Shown in pieces: positions 40,386 to 49,837 of a DNA stretch of 64,000 bases. The notes under the pieces are model-generated. The model had not been told where the DNA came from and searched no databases. It saw nothing but the letters and a program-made list of their open reading frames with translations. Source of the DNA: an uncultured Subdoligranulum sp. (GTDB taxonomy: Bacteria; Bacillota; Clostridia; Christensenellales; CAG-314). The position numbers were made by a program, and so were the translations under genes. The stretch covers positions 1 through 64,000 of the forward strand of contig CABUZX010000001.1 of the NCBI GenBank assembly GCA_902496185.1, in the 5' to 3' direction. Position 1 is the first letter of the stretch. The number at the start of each line of letters is the position of its first letter.

Positions 40386-42368
40386 TTATAATATTCTTTT
40401 AAACGCGCGGTCAAAAGCTGACTTTTTTATTGCTATTGCTATCGGTCTACCGTGAGGACATCTTAAATTTTTATTTTCATCTAAGCGTTCCAAGATAAAT
40501 TGAATATCTAATGGGGTTAATTCTGCCCCACCTCTTATTGCTGATTTGCAAGCTTTTTTCGCCATATAAAACTTATTTATGTTTTTTATATCGAAGTTAT
40601 TTTGATGGTCAACGAATAAGCTGTTAAAGAAAAAACCTATATCGAGGCGTACAAAATAATTTGGTATACCCGTTACCGAAAGCAAATCTTTTTTTGTTAT
40701 TTCATATTCAAATCCATAGGCGTACATTTTGTCTTTGATGGTTTCTAAAAATTCAATTTGTTCGGCAGTAAGTGCGAATTCTACCGGCAAAAGTAAAGTT
40801 TGCGTTGGTACTGGACCAGAATTTATTGCCGTAATATATTTGTCATACAAAATCCTTTCGTGGGCGGCGTGTTGATCTATAAGCAAAACAGCCGTTTTGT
40901 TTTGATTTTCTGCAATTAAATAATTACGGAATAAAATTCCCATTATTTTACAAGAGCTAAAAGTTGAATCTTTGCCGGTGTCGTCTACAACTGATATTTC
41001 TTGCATTTCCTTTTCGTTAAGTTCGGGAATTGCTTCTACCATTTGAAAATTTTCCGTTTGAGAATTACAGCGCTTGTTGCCTGAAAAGTTATTTTCTGAA
41101 GTTTTATAATAAAAATCATTTTCAACTGCTCTTGCGTTTATTCTATATTCCGTTTCGGTGCTTGGATTAATGGAATAACTGGTAACTTCGTTGTGTTTTT
41201 GTGTGGACTTAACTATTGGTTCAAACCTTAATTGCGCTAAATTATCAAAATTTTTTGTGCCCGGAGTATATTCATCTTCTTCCGGTGGATAAAAATGGTC
41301 TTCTGGATAATTATCTGCAATTTTTGTAAGATCTGATATTTGATTTTTTTGTATAACGGAATGAACTCCATTTAAAAGTTTTTCTTGGTCAAAATGTCTT
41401 TTTATAGGAGCATAAACCGCTCTATATACGTCTTGTTTGTTAGCGAATTTTACTTCCATTTTGTCGGGGTGAATATTTACGTCCAATTGATCTGCTGGAA
41501 CGGTAATTTCCAAAACAAAAAACGGATATTCTCTTGTCATTAAAAGACCGTCAAATGCGTTTTTTACAGCTATTGCAACCGTATCGTCTCTTACGTATCG
41601 ACCGTTTACAACTACCGTTTGATAGGTAGAATTAGGCTTTACGTAAGAAGATTCGCCTACAAGTCCCGTAACAGACACGTCTTTAAATTCATTTTCCACT
41701 CTAAAACAATTTTCCATGCAATTACGTCCGTATAATATAAATACAGCTTCATCCAGACCTTTGCCCATTGTATTAAGAACTTCATTGCCGTCAACGATAT
41801 ATTTAAATGCAATATATGGATTTGCAAGAATAAGCCGAGATACTACGTTTGTGATCTCTGACAACTCTGTGCTTGGTCGCTTTAAAAATCTTTTTTTGTT
41901 TGGCACGTTTCCATAAAGAGTAGTTACTTCAATTTTGGTACCTTGATTACCGCTTGCGCAATATTCAAAATACTGTTCCGCTCCATAAATAAAAGTAGCT
42001 TTTGTGCCAAGATCAGAATTTGCTATTTTTGTCCATATATTGACATGGCTTATTGATGCAATTGCGGCAAGAGCTTCTCCCCTAAATCCCATTGTTTTGA
42101 TTTCTGTAAGATCGTCAAGTTTTGATATTTTGCTAGTGGAATATGATTTAAATGCGTTTTTTACGTCTTCATAGGCAATACCGCAACCGTCGTCAACAAC
42201 GGCGATTCCTTCGAGTCCACTTTCTTTTATATAAATAGTAATATTACGGGCGCCCGCGTCTATACTGTTTTCCACCAATTCTTTAACGACTGATGCGGGA
42301 CGGTCAATAACTTGTCCAGATGCTATTACGTTTTGTACGAGTTTTGGTAAAACGTTAATTTTTGACAT
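40386..42368 (-). CDS. mutL: DNA mismatch repair endonuclease MutL
   Basis: MutL (660 residues) couples mismatch recognition by MutS to strand incision. The N-terminal GHKL ATPase has VVKELVENSIDAGA, VVDDGCGI and TMGFRGEALAAIAS. A small variation is SGQVIDRP where most have AGEVVERP, and YSTSKI for HATSKI. After a variable linker (about 335-470) the C-terminal domain has the metal-binding endonuclease motif DQHAAHERILYDKY together with ACKSAIRGG and CPHGRP, so it is the nicking type expected where MutH is absent. GAGGA precedes the ATG; mutS ends 3 nt upstream. Confidence 0.96.
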   Translation of the reverse strand: MSKINVLPKLVQNVIASGQVIDRPASVVKELVENSIDAGARNITIYIKESGLEGIAVVDDGCGIAYEDVKNAFKSYSTSKISKLDDLTEIKTMGFRGEALAAIASISHVNIWTKIANSDLGTKATFIYGAEQYFEYCASGNQGTKIEVTTLYGNVPNKKRFLKRPSTELSEITNVVSRLILANPYIAFKYIVDGNEVLNTMGKGLDEAVFILYGRNCMENCFRVENEFKDVSVTGLVGESSYVKPNSTYQTVVVNGRYVRDDTVAIAVKNAFDGLLMTREYPFFVLEITVPADQLDVNIHPDKMEVKFANKQDVYRAVYAPIKRHFDQEKLLNGVHSVIQKNQISDLTKIADNYPEDHFYPPEEDEYTPGTKNFDNLAQLRFEPIVKSTQKHNEVTSYSINPSTETEYRINARAVENDFYYKTSENNFSGNKRCNSQTENFQMVEAIPELNEKEMQEISVVDDTGKDSTFSSCKIMGILFRNYLIAENQNKTAVLLIDQHAAHERILYDKYITAINSGPVPTQTLLLPVEFALTAEQIEFLETIKDKMYAYGFEYEITKKDLLSVTGIPNYFVRLDIGFFFNSLFVDHQNNFDIKNINKFYMAKKACKSAIRGGAELTPLDIQFILERLDENKNLRCPHGRPIAIAIKKSAFDRAFKRIL

Positions 42369-42371
42369 AAA

Positions 42372-45005
42372 TTATTCCTCGGTTTTTAATTCTTTTGAAA
42401 TATTGTGCAACAAATCAAATGCTAATAAAGGCGAAATTGTGTTGATGTCAATATTTTTTATTTGATTACAAACCTCAACATATTTTTTCATGATTTTTGC
42501 CTGCTTTTCTTCTATTGTTGTGTCTGTGTTATCAAACACATTTTTATTTATATCGGTTTTTTCAAGTTTTTTAAGTATTGTTCTTGCTCTATTTGTTATT
42601 TCCTTTGGAATACCGGCAAGTTGCGCAACTTCAATTCCAAAACTTTTGCTTGCTCCGCCAGGTAAAATTTTATGCAAAAAAACGATACTTCCATCAATCT
42701 CCCTAACGGTAATTTTGTAATTTATTACACCGTCAAGCCTGCCTTCAAGCTCGGTTAATTCATGATAATGAGTTGCAAATAAGGTTTTTGCTTTTATGTT
42801 GCAACTTATATACTCCATTATAGCCCAAGCAATACTTAAGCCGTCAAAAGTTGCTGTGCCTCGTCCTACTTCGTCTAAAATAATAAGGCTTTTTTCCGTT
42901 GCGTTATTTAGTATATAACTTACTTCGGACATTTCTACCATAAAAGTGCTGTGATTGAAGGCTATTTCGTCACTTGCGCCTACTCTGGTAAATATTTTAT
43001 CTGTTATTGGGATTAATGCCTCTGTTGCCGGTACGAAACAGCCAAGATGAGCCATAAAAACAATCAAGGCAGTTTGCCTCATAAAGGTACTTTTGCCCGC
43101 CATATTAGGACCTGTCAAAATCATTGTACGTCTATCGGTAGAATTTACGTTAACGTCATTTGCAACAAAAGTATCGTTTTTTAAAAATTTTTCCACTATA
43201 GGGTGTCTACCTTCTTTTACAATCAAAGCATTATCTTGAGTGTTTATGCGAGGTTTGCAATAATTATTTTGAATTGCAACTTTTGCAAAACTTAACAACG
43301 CATCTAACGTTGCAATAACGTTGCTTGTTTTTTGGATTTGCGGAATATAAGTTTCGACCTGATTGCAAATTTCGGTAAATATTTTTTGTTCTAACTGTAT
43401 GGCGTAATCTTTTGAAGTTAGTATTTTTTCTTCCAAGGCTTGCAATTCTTCATTAACATATCGTTCGGCATTTGATATGGATTGTTTTCGTACGTAATCT
43501 GCGGGCACCATATTTTTAAACGCATTTGTAACTTCATAATAATAGCCAAATACGCGGTTGTGATTTATTTTGAGGGTTTTGATTCCCGTACGCTCTATTT
43601 CTTTTTGTTTGAGTTTTTCAACGTAAGCCAAAGAGTTTTCGTTAATGTCGAGATATTCAGCCAATTGAGAGTTAAATTCTTTTTTAATAAATCCGCCGTC
43701 TTTTGTCGTTGCGGGCGGATCAACGTGAACTATCGCCTGTGAGATTAAAGAAATTATCTCGTCAAAGATAACTATTTCAGACATAATAGCTTGCAAAAAG
43801 CGATTTTTTGACTTACTTAAATATTTTATAATATAAGGCATTTTTGCTAAGCTATATTCTATTGAAACTAAGTCGCGTGGTTTTATTGTTTTGTAAATCA
43901 GTTTTGTGCACAACCGCTCAAGGTCGGAAATTGGCGTAATAAGTTCAATAAGAGTTTCTCTCAACACAAAATCTTTGTATAATTCCTCCACTGCATCCAA
44001 TCTTTGTTTTATGGCAACTGGATTTTGCAAAGGTCTATTAATCCAAGAGTTTAGTCTTCGTCCGCCCATTGGAGTTTTTGTTTTGTCCAAAAGCCAAATA
44101 AGACTGCCGTATTTGGTGTTGTCCGAAGTATTAGCAAACAGTTCAAGATTTCTTCTTACGTTTGCGTCTATAGACATATACTCGTTACTGTGAAGAATTT
44201 TTATTGGTTTAATATGAGATAAAGTTATTTTTTGAGTTTCTTTAATGTATTCAATTATTGCCCCACAAGCGCATGTTGCATAAGGTAATTTATCTAATCC
44301 GAAACCCTTTAATGAAGAAACGTTAAATTGTCTAAAAATTGAATCTTTTGCATGGTTTAAGTCAAAAGTCCAATCATAGTAAGAGTTCATTTTGGGCAAT
44401 GATCTACCAATTATTGATTTGAGGGAATTGTTTAATGGCAATCCGTCGGAATTGCATATAATTTCCGACGGGGATACCGAAAGCATGATTTCTTCATACA
44501 AATATTTTTTGAGAGAATCCGTGGTTTGATACGCCTCAAATTCTCCTGTTGAAATATCGCAAAACGCCAATCCAATATTATCGCCTTTTTTGTACAAAGA
44601 CATCAAATAATTATTTTTGTTTGTGACAAGAATATCGTTTTCTATGACAGTTCCCGGGGTTATTATTCGTACTACGCCACGCTGGAGGATTTCCTTTCTT
44701 CCTTCCGTAGGTTTTTCGAGTTGTTCACAAATTGCAACTTTTTTTCCAGCAGAAATTAGTTTTGCAATATATGCGTCGGCAGCATGATGCGGAATACCGC
44801 ACATTGGCGCGCGTTCATTTTCTTTTCCGCAACTTTTTGCGGTTAAGGTTATGTCTAAAATTTTGCTGGCTTCCAATGCGTCTTCAAAAAACATTTCGTA
44901 AAAATCGCCAAGACGATACAAAAGTATGCAATCTTTGTATTGCTTTTTTGTATCTACATATCTTTGCATCATTGGCGAATAATCATTTTGATTATTTTTT
45001 GTCAT
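42372..45005 (-). CDS. mutS: DNA mismatch recognition ATPase MutS
   Basis: MutS (877 residues) binds base mismatches and small loops. Domain I has the mismatch-contacting motif GDFYEMFFEDA (Phe-x-Glu), and the core, lever and clamp domains follow. The ATPase carries Walker A GPNMAGKSTFMRQ, LIILDEVGRGTATFDG and FATHYHEL. I use the ATG at 45005: GGGAG at 45012-45016 is 6 nt away from it but directly touches the in-frame ATG at 45011. Operon partner of mutL, 3 nt downstream. Confidence 0.96.
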   Translation of the reverse strand: MTKNNQNDYSPMMQRYVDTKKQYKDCILLYRLGDFYEMFFEDALEASKILDITLTAKSCGKENERAPMCGIPHHAADAYIAKLISAGKKVAICEQLEKPTEGRKEILQRGVVRIITPGTVIENDILVTNKNNYLMSLYKKGDNIGLAFCDISTGEFEAYQTTDSLKKYLYEEIMLSVSPSEIICNSDGLPLNNSLKSIIGRSLPKMNSYYDWTFDLNHAKDSIFRQFNVSSLKGFGLDKLPYATCACGAIIEYIKETQKITLSHIKPIKILHSNEYMSIDANVRRNLELFANTSDNTKYGSLIWLLDKTKTPMGGRRLNSWINRPLQNPVAIKQRLDAVEELYKDFVLRETLIELITPISDLERLCTKLIYKTIKPRDLVSIEYSLAKMPYIIKYLSKSKNRFLQAIMSEIVIFDEIISLISQAIVHVDPPATTKDGGFIKKEFNSQLAEYLDINENSLAYVEKLKQKEIERTGIKTLKINHNRVFGYYYEVTNAFKNMVPADYVRKQSISNAERYVNEELQALEEKILTSKDYAIQLEQKIFTEICNQVETYIPQIQKTSNVIATLDALLSFAKVAIQNNYCKPRINTQDNALIVKEGRHPIVEKFLKNDTFVANDVNVNSTDRRTMILTGPNMAGKSTFMRQTALIVFMAHLGCFVPATEALIPITDKIFTRVGASDEIAFNHSTFMVEMSEVSYILNNATEKSLIILDEVGRGTATFDGLSIAWAIMEYISCNIKAKTLFATHYHELTELEGRLDGVINYKITVREIDGSIVFLHKILPGGASKSFGIEVAQLAGIPKEITNRARTILKKLEKTDINKNVFDNTDTTIEEKQAKIMKKYVEVCNQIKNIDINTISPLLAFDLLHNISKELKTEE

Positions 45006-45034
45006 TTGCATCTCCCGATAATATTATTGGTAAA

Positions 45035-46351
45035 TTAAACTATCTCTCCCCATAAGGTGGCTGATTTGTTTGCAATAATTCGTAATTTTATAATTTCTCC
45101 CGTCATGTCTACGTTTGATTTAAAATTAACAAGACGGCCGTCGTCAGTTCTTCCGCAGTAAGTACCGTTTGCATATTTTGAGTTTTTGCCCTCTACGATA
45201 ATTTCAAAAGTTTTGCCGACGTGTTCTTTGCTTATTTCGTTTACTATTACACTTTGCGTGGCAATCAATCGTTTTATGCGGTCTTTTTTAATTGCTTGTG
45301 GTATTTGATTTGGCATATCATATCCGGGAGTGCCCTTGCGCCTTGAATAAATAAAAGTAAATATCCCGCTAAATCTGACTTGTTTTACCAAATCCAAAGT
45401 TTCTAAAAAATCTTCTTCCGTTTCACCAGCAAACCCGACCATTATATCGGTTGTTAGCCCAACGTCGGGAATTTTTTCTCTTATTTTTTTGACCAAGTTT
45501 AAATAATGAGCTTTATCGTAATGTCTATTCATAAGCTTAAGCATATGATCGCTTCCGCTTTGAATAGGCAGGTGTATTGTGTGACAAATTTTTGGATTGT
45601 TTGCTATGGCATCAATTACGTCGTCAGTAAAATCACGAGGATGGCTTGTCATAAATCTAAGTTTGTAGTTGCCTTCAATTTTTGCAATTTCGTTTAATAA
45701 TTTTGCAAAGGTTGTACCGTCCGCAAAGTCTTTTCCATAGCTGTTTACGTTTTGTCCAAGTAAAGTTATTTCCTTGTAGCCTTCGTTTACAAGTTGCTTT
45801 ACTTCGTTGATTATGGTTTCCATTTTTCTGCTACGTTCTCTACCTCTTACGTAAGGAACAATACAGTAAGTGCAAAAATTGTTGCATCCGTAAATTATAT
45901 TGACCCAAGCGTTTGTGCCGCTCGTGCGATAAACAGGTATGGTTTCATCAATAGCAAATTCGTTAATATCTATATGGGTTTTGTGAGATTTGTCGTTTTT
46001 TACTTGTAGAATCATATCGGAAAGTAGGGATAAATTAGAAGTTCCTAATACTATATCCAAAAAGGGAAAACGTTTTTTCAAATTTTCCCCCACGCCTTTT
46101 TGTTGACTCATACAGCCTGTTACGACAACGATCAAATTTTGATTTCGTTCTTTTATTCTTTTAATTTCGCCAATATGTCCGTTTATTTTTGCTTCGGCCG
46201 TTTCTCTGATGCAACAGGTATTAAAGACAATAATATCCGCTGATTTTTCATCAGTAGTTTCAAAATAGTTGAGATTTTGTAATATACCTGCAATTTTTTC
46301 CGATTCATGGATATTCATTTGACAGCCGTATGTTTTAATCAAGTAATACAT
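45035..46351 (-). CDS. miaB: tRNA-2-methylthio-N6-dimethylallyladenosine synthase MiaB
   Basis: A radical SAM methylthiotransferase (438 residues) that converts i6A37 in tRNA to ms2i6A37. The UPF0004 domain holds the auxiliary-cluster cysteines (TYGCQMN, NTCCIRE, TGCMSQ). The radical SAM motif is CNNFCTYCIVPYVRGRERSR, with a C-terminal TRAM domain. The ATG at 46351 has GGAG 6 nt upstream; the longer in-frame extension begins inside the promoter and is rejected. First gene of the miaB-mutS-mutL-miaA run. Confidence 0.95.
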   Translation of the reverse strand: MYYLIKTYGCQMNIHESEKIAGILQNLNYFETTDEKSADIIVFNTCCIRETAEAKINGHIGEIKRIKERNQNLIVVVTGCMSQQKGVGENLKKRFPFLDIVLGTSNLSLLSDMILQVKNDKSHKTHIDINEFAIDETIPVYRTSGTNAWVNIIYGCNNFCTYCIVPYVRGRERSRKMETIINEVKQLVNEGYKEITLLGQNVNSYGKDFADGTTFAKLLNEIAKIEGNYKLRFMTSHPRDFTDDVIDAIANNPKICHTIHLPIQSGSDHMLKLMNRHYDKAHYLNLVKKIREKIPDVGLTTDIMVGFAGETEEDFLETLDLVKQVRFSGIFTFIYSRRKGTPGYDMPNQIPQAIKKDRIKRLIATQSVIVNEISKEHVGKTFEIIVEGKNSKYANGTYCGRTDDGRLVNFKSNVDMTGEIIKLRIIANKSATLWGEIV

Positions 46352-46376
46352 ATATTTCTCCATTTTAATACTTTTT

Positions 46377-46405
46377 ATTATACAATTAGAAGTAAAAAAA
46401 TTCAA
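46377..46405 (-). promoter_or_regulatory. Sigma-A promoter of the miaB-mutS-mutL-miaA operon
   Basis: On the minus strand TTGAAT (46400-46405) and TATAAT (46377-46382) with 17-bp spacing, about 25 nt before the miaB ATG. Confidence 0.75.
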
Positions 46406-46452
46406 CCAAATTTTCGATAAAAATCCATTAATTTACAAATAATAAGTTTGTT

Positions 46453-48687
46453 ATGAAGAAGAAAAAATTACCGCGTATTAGAATAATAATTTTATTTTTT
46501 GTTTTACTTATAACAACAATTGTTTTAGGTATAGCTTTATGCTTGATTAATGTTGTTTTGGACGAGGATTACGTTAAGTTTGATAAAACAAAATTACTTT
46601 TTAACGAAAATCAAAAAGTTACGATTTTTGATTGCAATGATAATCCTATTGAAACTACGCTTAAAAATAACGTAAATCCAATTGATATTGAAAAAATAAA
46701 TCAATATACGATAAATGCGTTTTTGGCTGTAGAAGATAAACGATTTTATGAGCACAAAGGAATAGACTTTAAAAGGATAATCGGCGCTTTAATTAAAAAT
46801 ATAAAATATGGAACAATTAAAGAAGGCGCATCTACAATTACCCAGCAACTTGCAAAAAATTCTTTTTTATCAAACACCAAAAGTATTAAAAGAAAGATTA
46901 ACGAAATCATACTTGCAAAAAAAATTGAAAATAACTTTAGTAAAAACGAAATTTTGGAAATGTATTTAAATACCGTTTATTTTGGAAACGGTGCTTACGG
47001 TCTACAAAACGCTTCAAGAGTCTTTTTTGGTATTGACGCAAAGGATTTATCGGTTGCGCAATCGGCAGGTCTTGCAGGTTTGTTAAAGGCGCCAAACAAT
47101 TATTCCCCCATACACCGCTTTAATAAGTTTGAAGAAAGAAAGAATTTGGTATTAAAGTTGATGTATGAAAATAAAATGTTAAATTATGACGTTTATAATA
47201 TTGCAATAAATGAAGAAATAAATATTGCTGACAATGGCTCTTTGTTATTAAATAATAATTATATTGATGCAGTAATTAAAGAAAGTTGTAATATTTTAAA
47301 TATAAGTACTGAAAAATTGATATCAAATAACTACGTAATAAAAACTTATTTTGATAATAGTGTTCAAAATGCTCTTGTTTATGCAATTAATAAAGACGAA
47401 ACAAAAACCGTAAAAAACACGGATTGTGATAAATGCGCTATAGTGTTAGATAATCAAACAAAAGGTATTAAGGGCTTTTACGGAAAAAGCTTTGGAAATT
47501 TGCTAAATCGAACAATAAATCCGGGTAGTACTATTAAACCGCTTGCTGTTTATGCTCCTGCTCTTGAAGTGGGCGCAATTAGTCCTATAACGCCCGTTTT
47601 GGATAAAAGAACTAAATTTTCCTCTGATTATGAGCCTACAAATTATAAAAATATTTACTATGGCTGGACTAGTATAAGAAATTCGGTCGAAAAAAGCCTT
47701 AATATTCCTGCAATAAAAACAGCCAACGTAATAGGTCTTGAAAAATGCGCCAATTATTTAAACAAAAATGGCTTTAATTTAAATACTGATAATTTGAACC
47801 TTACTTTGGCGCTTGGCAATATAGATGGCGGTTGTACGTTTGAGCAACTCGTAAACGCGTATTCCACTTTGGCTGACAAAGGTCAATATGGAAAATGTAG
47901 TTTTGTAGAAGAAATAACTTTTAACGGACGTATACTTTATCGTCATTCCCCTATTAAACAGCAGGTTTTTAGCGAAGAAACGTCATTTTTAATGTCGGAT
48001 ATGCTAAAAGGTGTTGTAAAAAGAGGTACTGCAAAAAATTTGAATTGTTTTAATTTTGATATAGCAGGAAAGACGGGTACTTCGGGAAATAAAAACGGCA
48101 ACAATTACGATGCTACGTTTTGTGGATATACAAAAAATGATACCTTTTTATTTTGGGTAGGTTCTCCAGATTATATTAGCGAGCTTCCCCCTTCGGTTAC
48201 CGGCGGAAATCAACCTGTATTGATGGCAAAAAATTATTTCAAAACTTTTCTTGATTCGGTTAATTATATTCCTAAAAATTTTGAGGTGCCTTTAAAGGTA
48301 AAAAAATTCAAAATAGATAAGTTAAGTCTTGAAGGTAGTCAACAGGTACGTATCGCTGATAAAGATATGAAAAAATCAAATATTATTGAAGAATATTTCA
48401 ATTGTGATTTTGCACCAAGAGAAAAAGCAAGTCTAAACAAAAAGTGTGAGAAAGAGTTAAATTTAATAATAGAAAAATGCGAAAGAGGGATAAAAATAAA
48501 AAGCAATGTTGAAAACACTGCTTTTTACCTTTTGAAATCTAATAACAAAAAATATATAGGTTTTGGAAAAGAATTGACCTTAAAAATTAGTAATAAGGCT
48601 AAAATAATAACGGTAATAGCTAAAGCGTACGTAGATGGAAATTTAATAGAATGTAGCAAAAATTTTTATATAGATAAAATCAACTAA
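46453..48687 (+). CDS. Class A penicillin-binding protein (PBP1A-type)
   Basis: A bifunctional peptidoglycan synthase of 744 residues, anchored by one helix (residues 10-35). The glycosyltransferase family 51 domain has the catalytic E94 in AVEDKRFYEHKG, GASTITQQLAKN and EMYLNTVYFG. The transpeptidase has the nucleophile S359 in NPGSTIKP, an SxN motif in EKSLNIPA and the KTG box in GKTGTSGN (near 540). A lysine-rich C-terminal tail of ~130 residues adds a possible beta-rich module. It stands alone on the plus strand between two minus-strand operons. No Shine-Dalgarno is seen, and its stop codon overlaps that of thiI by 4 nt. Confidence 0.94.
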   Translation: MKKKKLPRIRIIILFFVLLITTIVLGIALCLINVVLDEDYVKFDKTKLLFNENQKVTIFDCNDNPIETTLKNNVNPIDIEKINQYTINAFLAVEDKRFYEHKGIDFKRIIGALIKNIKYGTIKEGASTITQQLAKNSFLSNTKSIKRKINEIILAKKIENNFSKNEILEMYLNTVYFGNGAYGLQNASRVFFGIDAKDLSVAQSAGLAGLLKAPNNYSPIHRFNKFEERKNLVLKLMYENKMLNYDVYNIAINEEINIADNGSLLLNNNYIDAVIKESCNILNISTEKLISNNYVIKTYFDNSVQNALVYAINKDETKTVKNTDCDKCAIVLDNQTKGIKGFYGKSFGNLLNRTINPGSTIKPLAVYAPALEVGAISPITPVLDKRTKFSSDYEPTNYKNIYYGWTSIRNSVEKSLNIPAIKTANVIGLEKCANYLNKNGFNLNTDNLNLTLALGNIDGGCTFEQLVNAYSTLADKGQYGKCSFVEEITFNGRILYRHSPIKQQVFSEETSFLMSDMLKGVVKRGTAKNLNCFNFDIAGKTGTSGNKNGNNYDATFCGYTKNDTFLFWVGSPDYISELPPSVTGGNQPVLMAKNYFKTFLDSVNYIPKNFEVPLKVKKFKIDKLSLEGSQQVRIADKDMKKSNIIEEYFNCDFAPREKASLNKKCEKELNLIIEKCERGIKIKSNVENTAFYLLKSNNKKYIGFGKELTLKISNKAKIITVIAKAYVDGNLIECSKNFYIDKIN

Positions 48688-49835
48688 ATATAGAAAGTTT
48701 CAATATTGTTTAATGCATCATCTACAAGCTTATCAATCTCAAGCGCTTTCTCTGCGCGTAATATTGTTTCTAATTTAGGCCGTGTAGCGGGATTTTTGGG
48801 TAGAAAAATAGTACAGCAATCTTCATAAGGTAAAATTGAGGTTTGAAAAGTGTTGATTTTTCTTGCTATATCTATAATTTCATCTTTGTCAAAACCTATA
48901 AGAGGTCTAAGTACGGGATATTGAGCTACGGAATTTGTGGAGGTGATACTTTCTATGGTTTGACTTGCAACTTGACCTAAACTTTCCCCCGTGATGATTG
49001 CCCCACAATTGCGTAAAGCGCATATCTTATTGGCTATACGCATCATAAATCTGCGCATAATTGTAATTAAGAGACTTTCAGGACATTTTTCGTGTATTTG
49101 AGTTTGTATTTCAGTAAAGGAGACCACGTCTACCGTTATGCTTATGCAATATTTCTTTAAAAGCTTCGCTAAAGTTAAAACTTTTTGTTTGGCGTTTTCG
49201 CTAGTATAAGGAAAGCTTGCAAAATGTAATGCGTGTATTTTCATTCCCCTTTTCGCCATAAGGAAACACGCAACAGGACTATCTATTCCGCCTGATAGCA
49301 TTAATAAACCTTTACCGCTAACTCCAACAGGCATACCGTTTACGGCTTTAATGATGGAAGAAAAAACAAGTGTTTTGCCGTTTTCTCTAATATCGACGAA
49401 AATTTCTTTGTCGGGATTATGTAAATCAACGCTCAAGTCCGAGTATTGAGACAATAATTGATATCCGACTTCGGCAGAAACTTCATAGCTTGTCATTTTA
49501 AAGCTTTTATCTGCTCGTTTCGTATTGACTTTAAAAGTGCCTTTTTTGTCAGAAATAAGTTTTGAGGCTTCAACAATTTGATTTATATCAGTATCTACCT
49601 CGTATGCTAAACTAAAGGAATGTACGCCAAAAATACAAGAAATTTTGTCTTCAAACCATTCGGTTAACGATTCGTCAAAATCGCTTATTATGTATCTTGC
49701 GCTGTATTTAGTTAATTTATAATTCTTTCCATCGAGGGCTTTTTTTATGTTGTCTACTAAGGTTTTTTCAAAAAAACCTCTATTTGCCCCTTTTAAAAAT
49801 ATTTCACCATATCTTATTAAAATTACTTTTTTCAT
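48684..49835 (-). CDS. thiI: tRNA 4-thiouridine synthase ThiI
   Basis: ThiI (383 residues) adenylates U8 of tRNA and inserts sulfur; it can also supply sulfur for thiamine. The N-terminal ferredoxin-like and THUMP domains (about 1-165) and the PP-loop ATPase (LMLSGGIDSPVA near residue 180, and TGESLGQVASQT) are complete. The C-terminal rhodanese domain of the E. coli enzyme is absent, as in most Bacillota, where sulfur comes from the NifS-type desulfurase encoded directly upstream (2-nt gap). Confidence 0.95.
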   Translation of the reverse strand: MKKVILIRYGEIFLKGANRGFFEKTLVDNIKKALDGKNYKLTKYSARYIISDFDESLTEWFEDKISCIFGVHSFSLAYEVDTDINQIVEASKLISDKKGTFKVNTKRADKSFKMTSYEVSAEVGYQLLSQYSDLSVDLHNPDKEIFVDIRENGKTLVFSSIIKAVNGMPVGVSGKGLLMLSGGIDSPVACFLMAKRGMKIHALHFASFPYTSENAKQKVLTLAKLLKKYCISITVDVVSFTEIQTQIHEKCPESLLITIMRRFMMRIANKICALRNCGAIITGESLGQVASQTIESITSTNSVAQYPVLRPLIGFDKDEIIDIARKINTFQTSILPYEDCCTIFLPKNPATRPKLETILRAEKALEIDKLVDDALNNIETFYI

Positions 49836-49837
49836 AG

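Noticed and set aside
45006..45011. First ATG (45011) as the mutS start
   Set aside because: GGGAG directly abuts it; the second ATG at 45005 has the normal 6-nt spacing.
46352..46405. Longer N-terminus for miaB
   Set aside because: It would include the -10/-35 promoter region and lacks homology; GGAG is 6 nt before ATG 46351.
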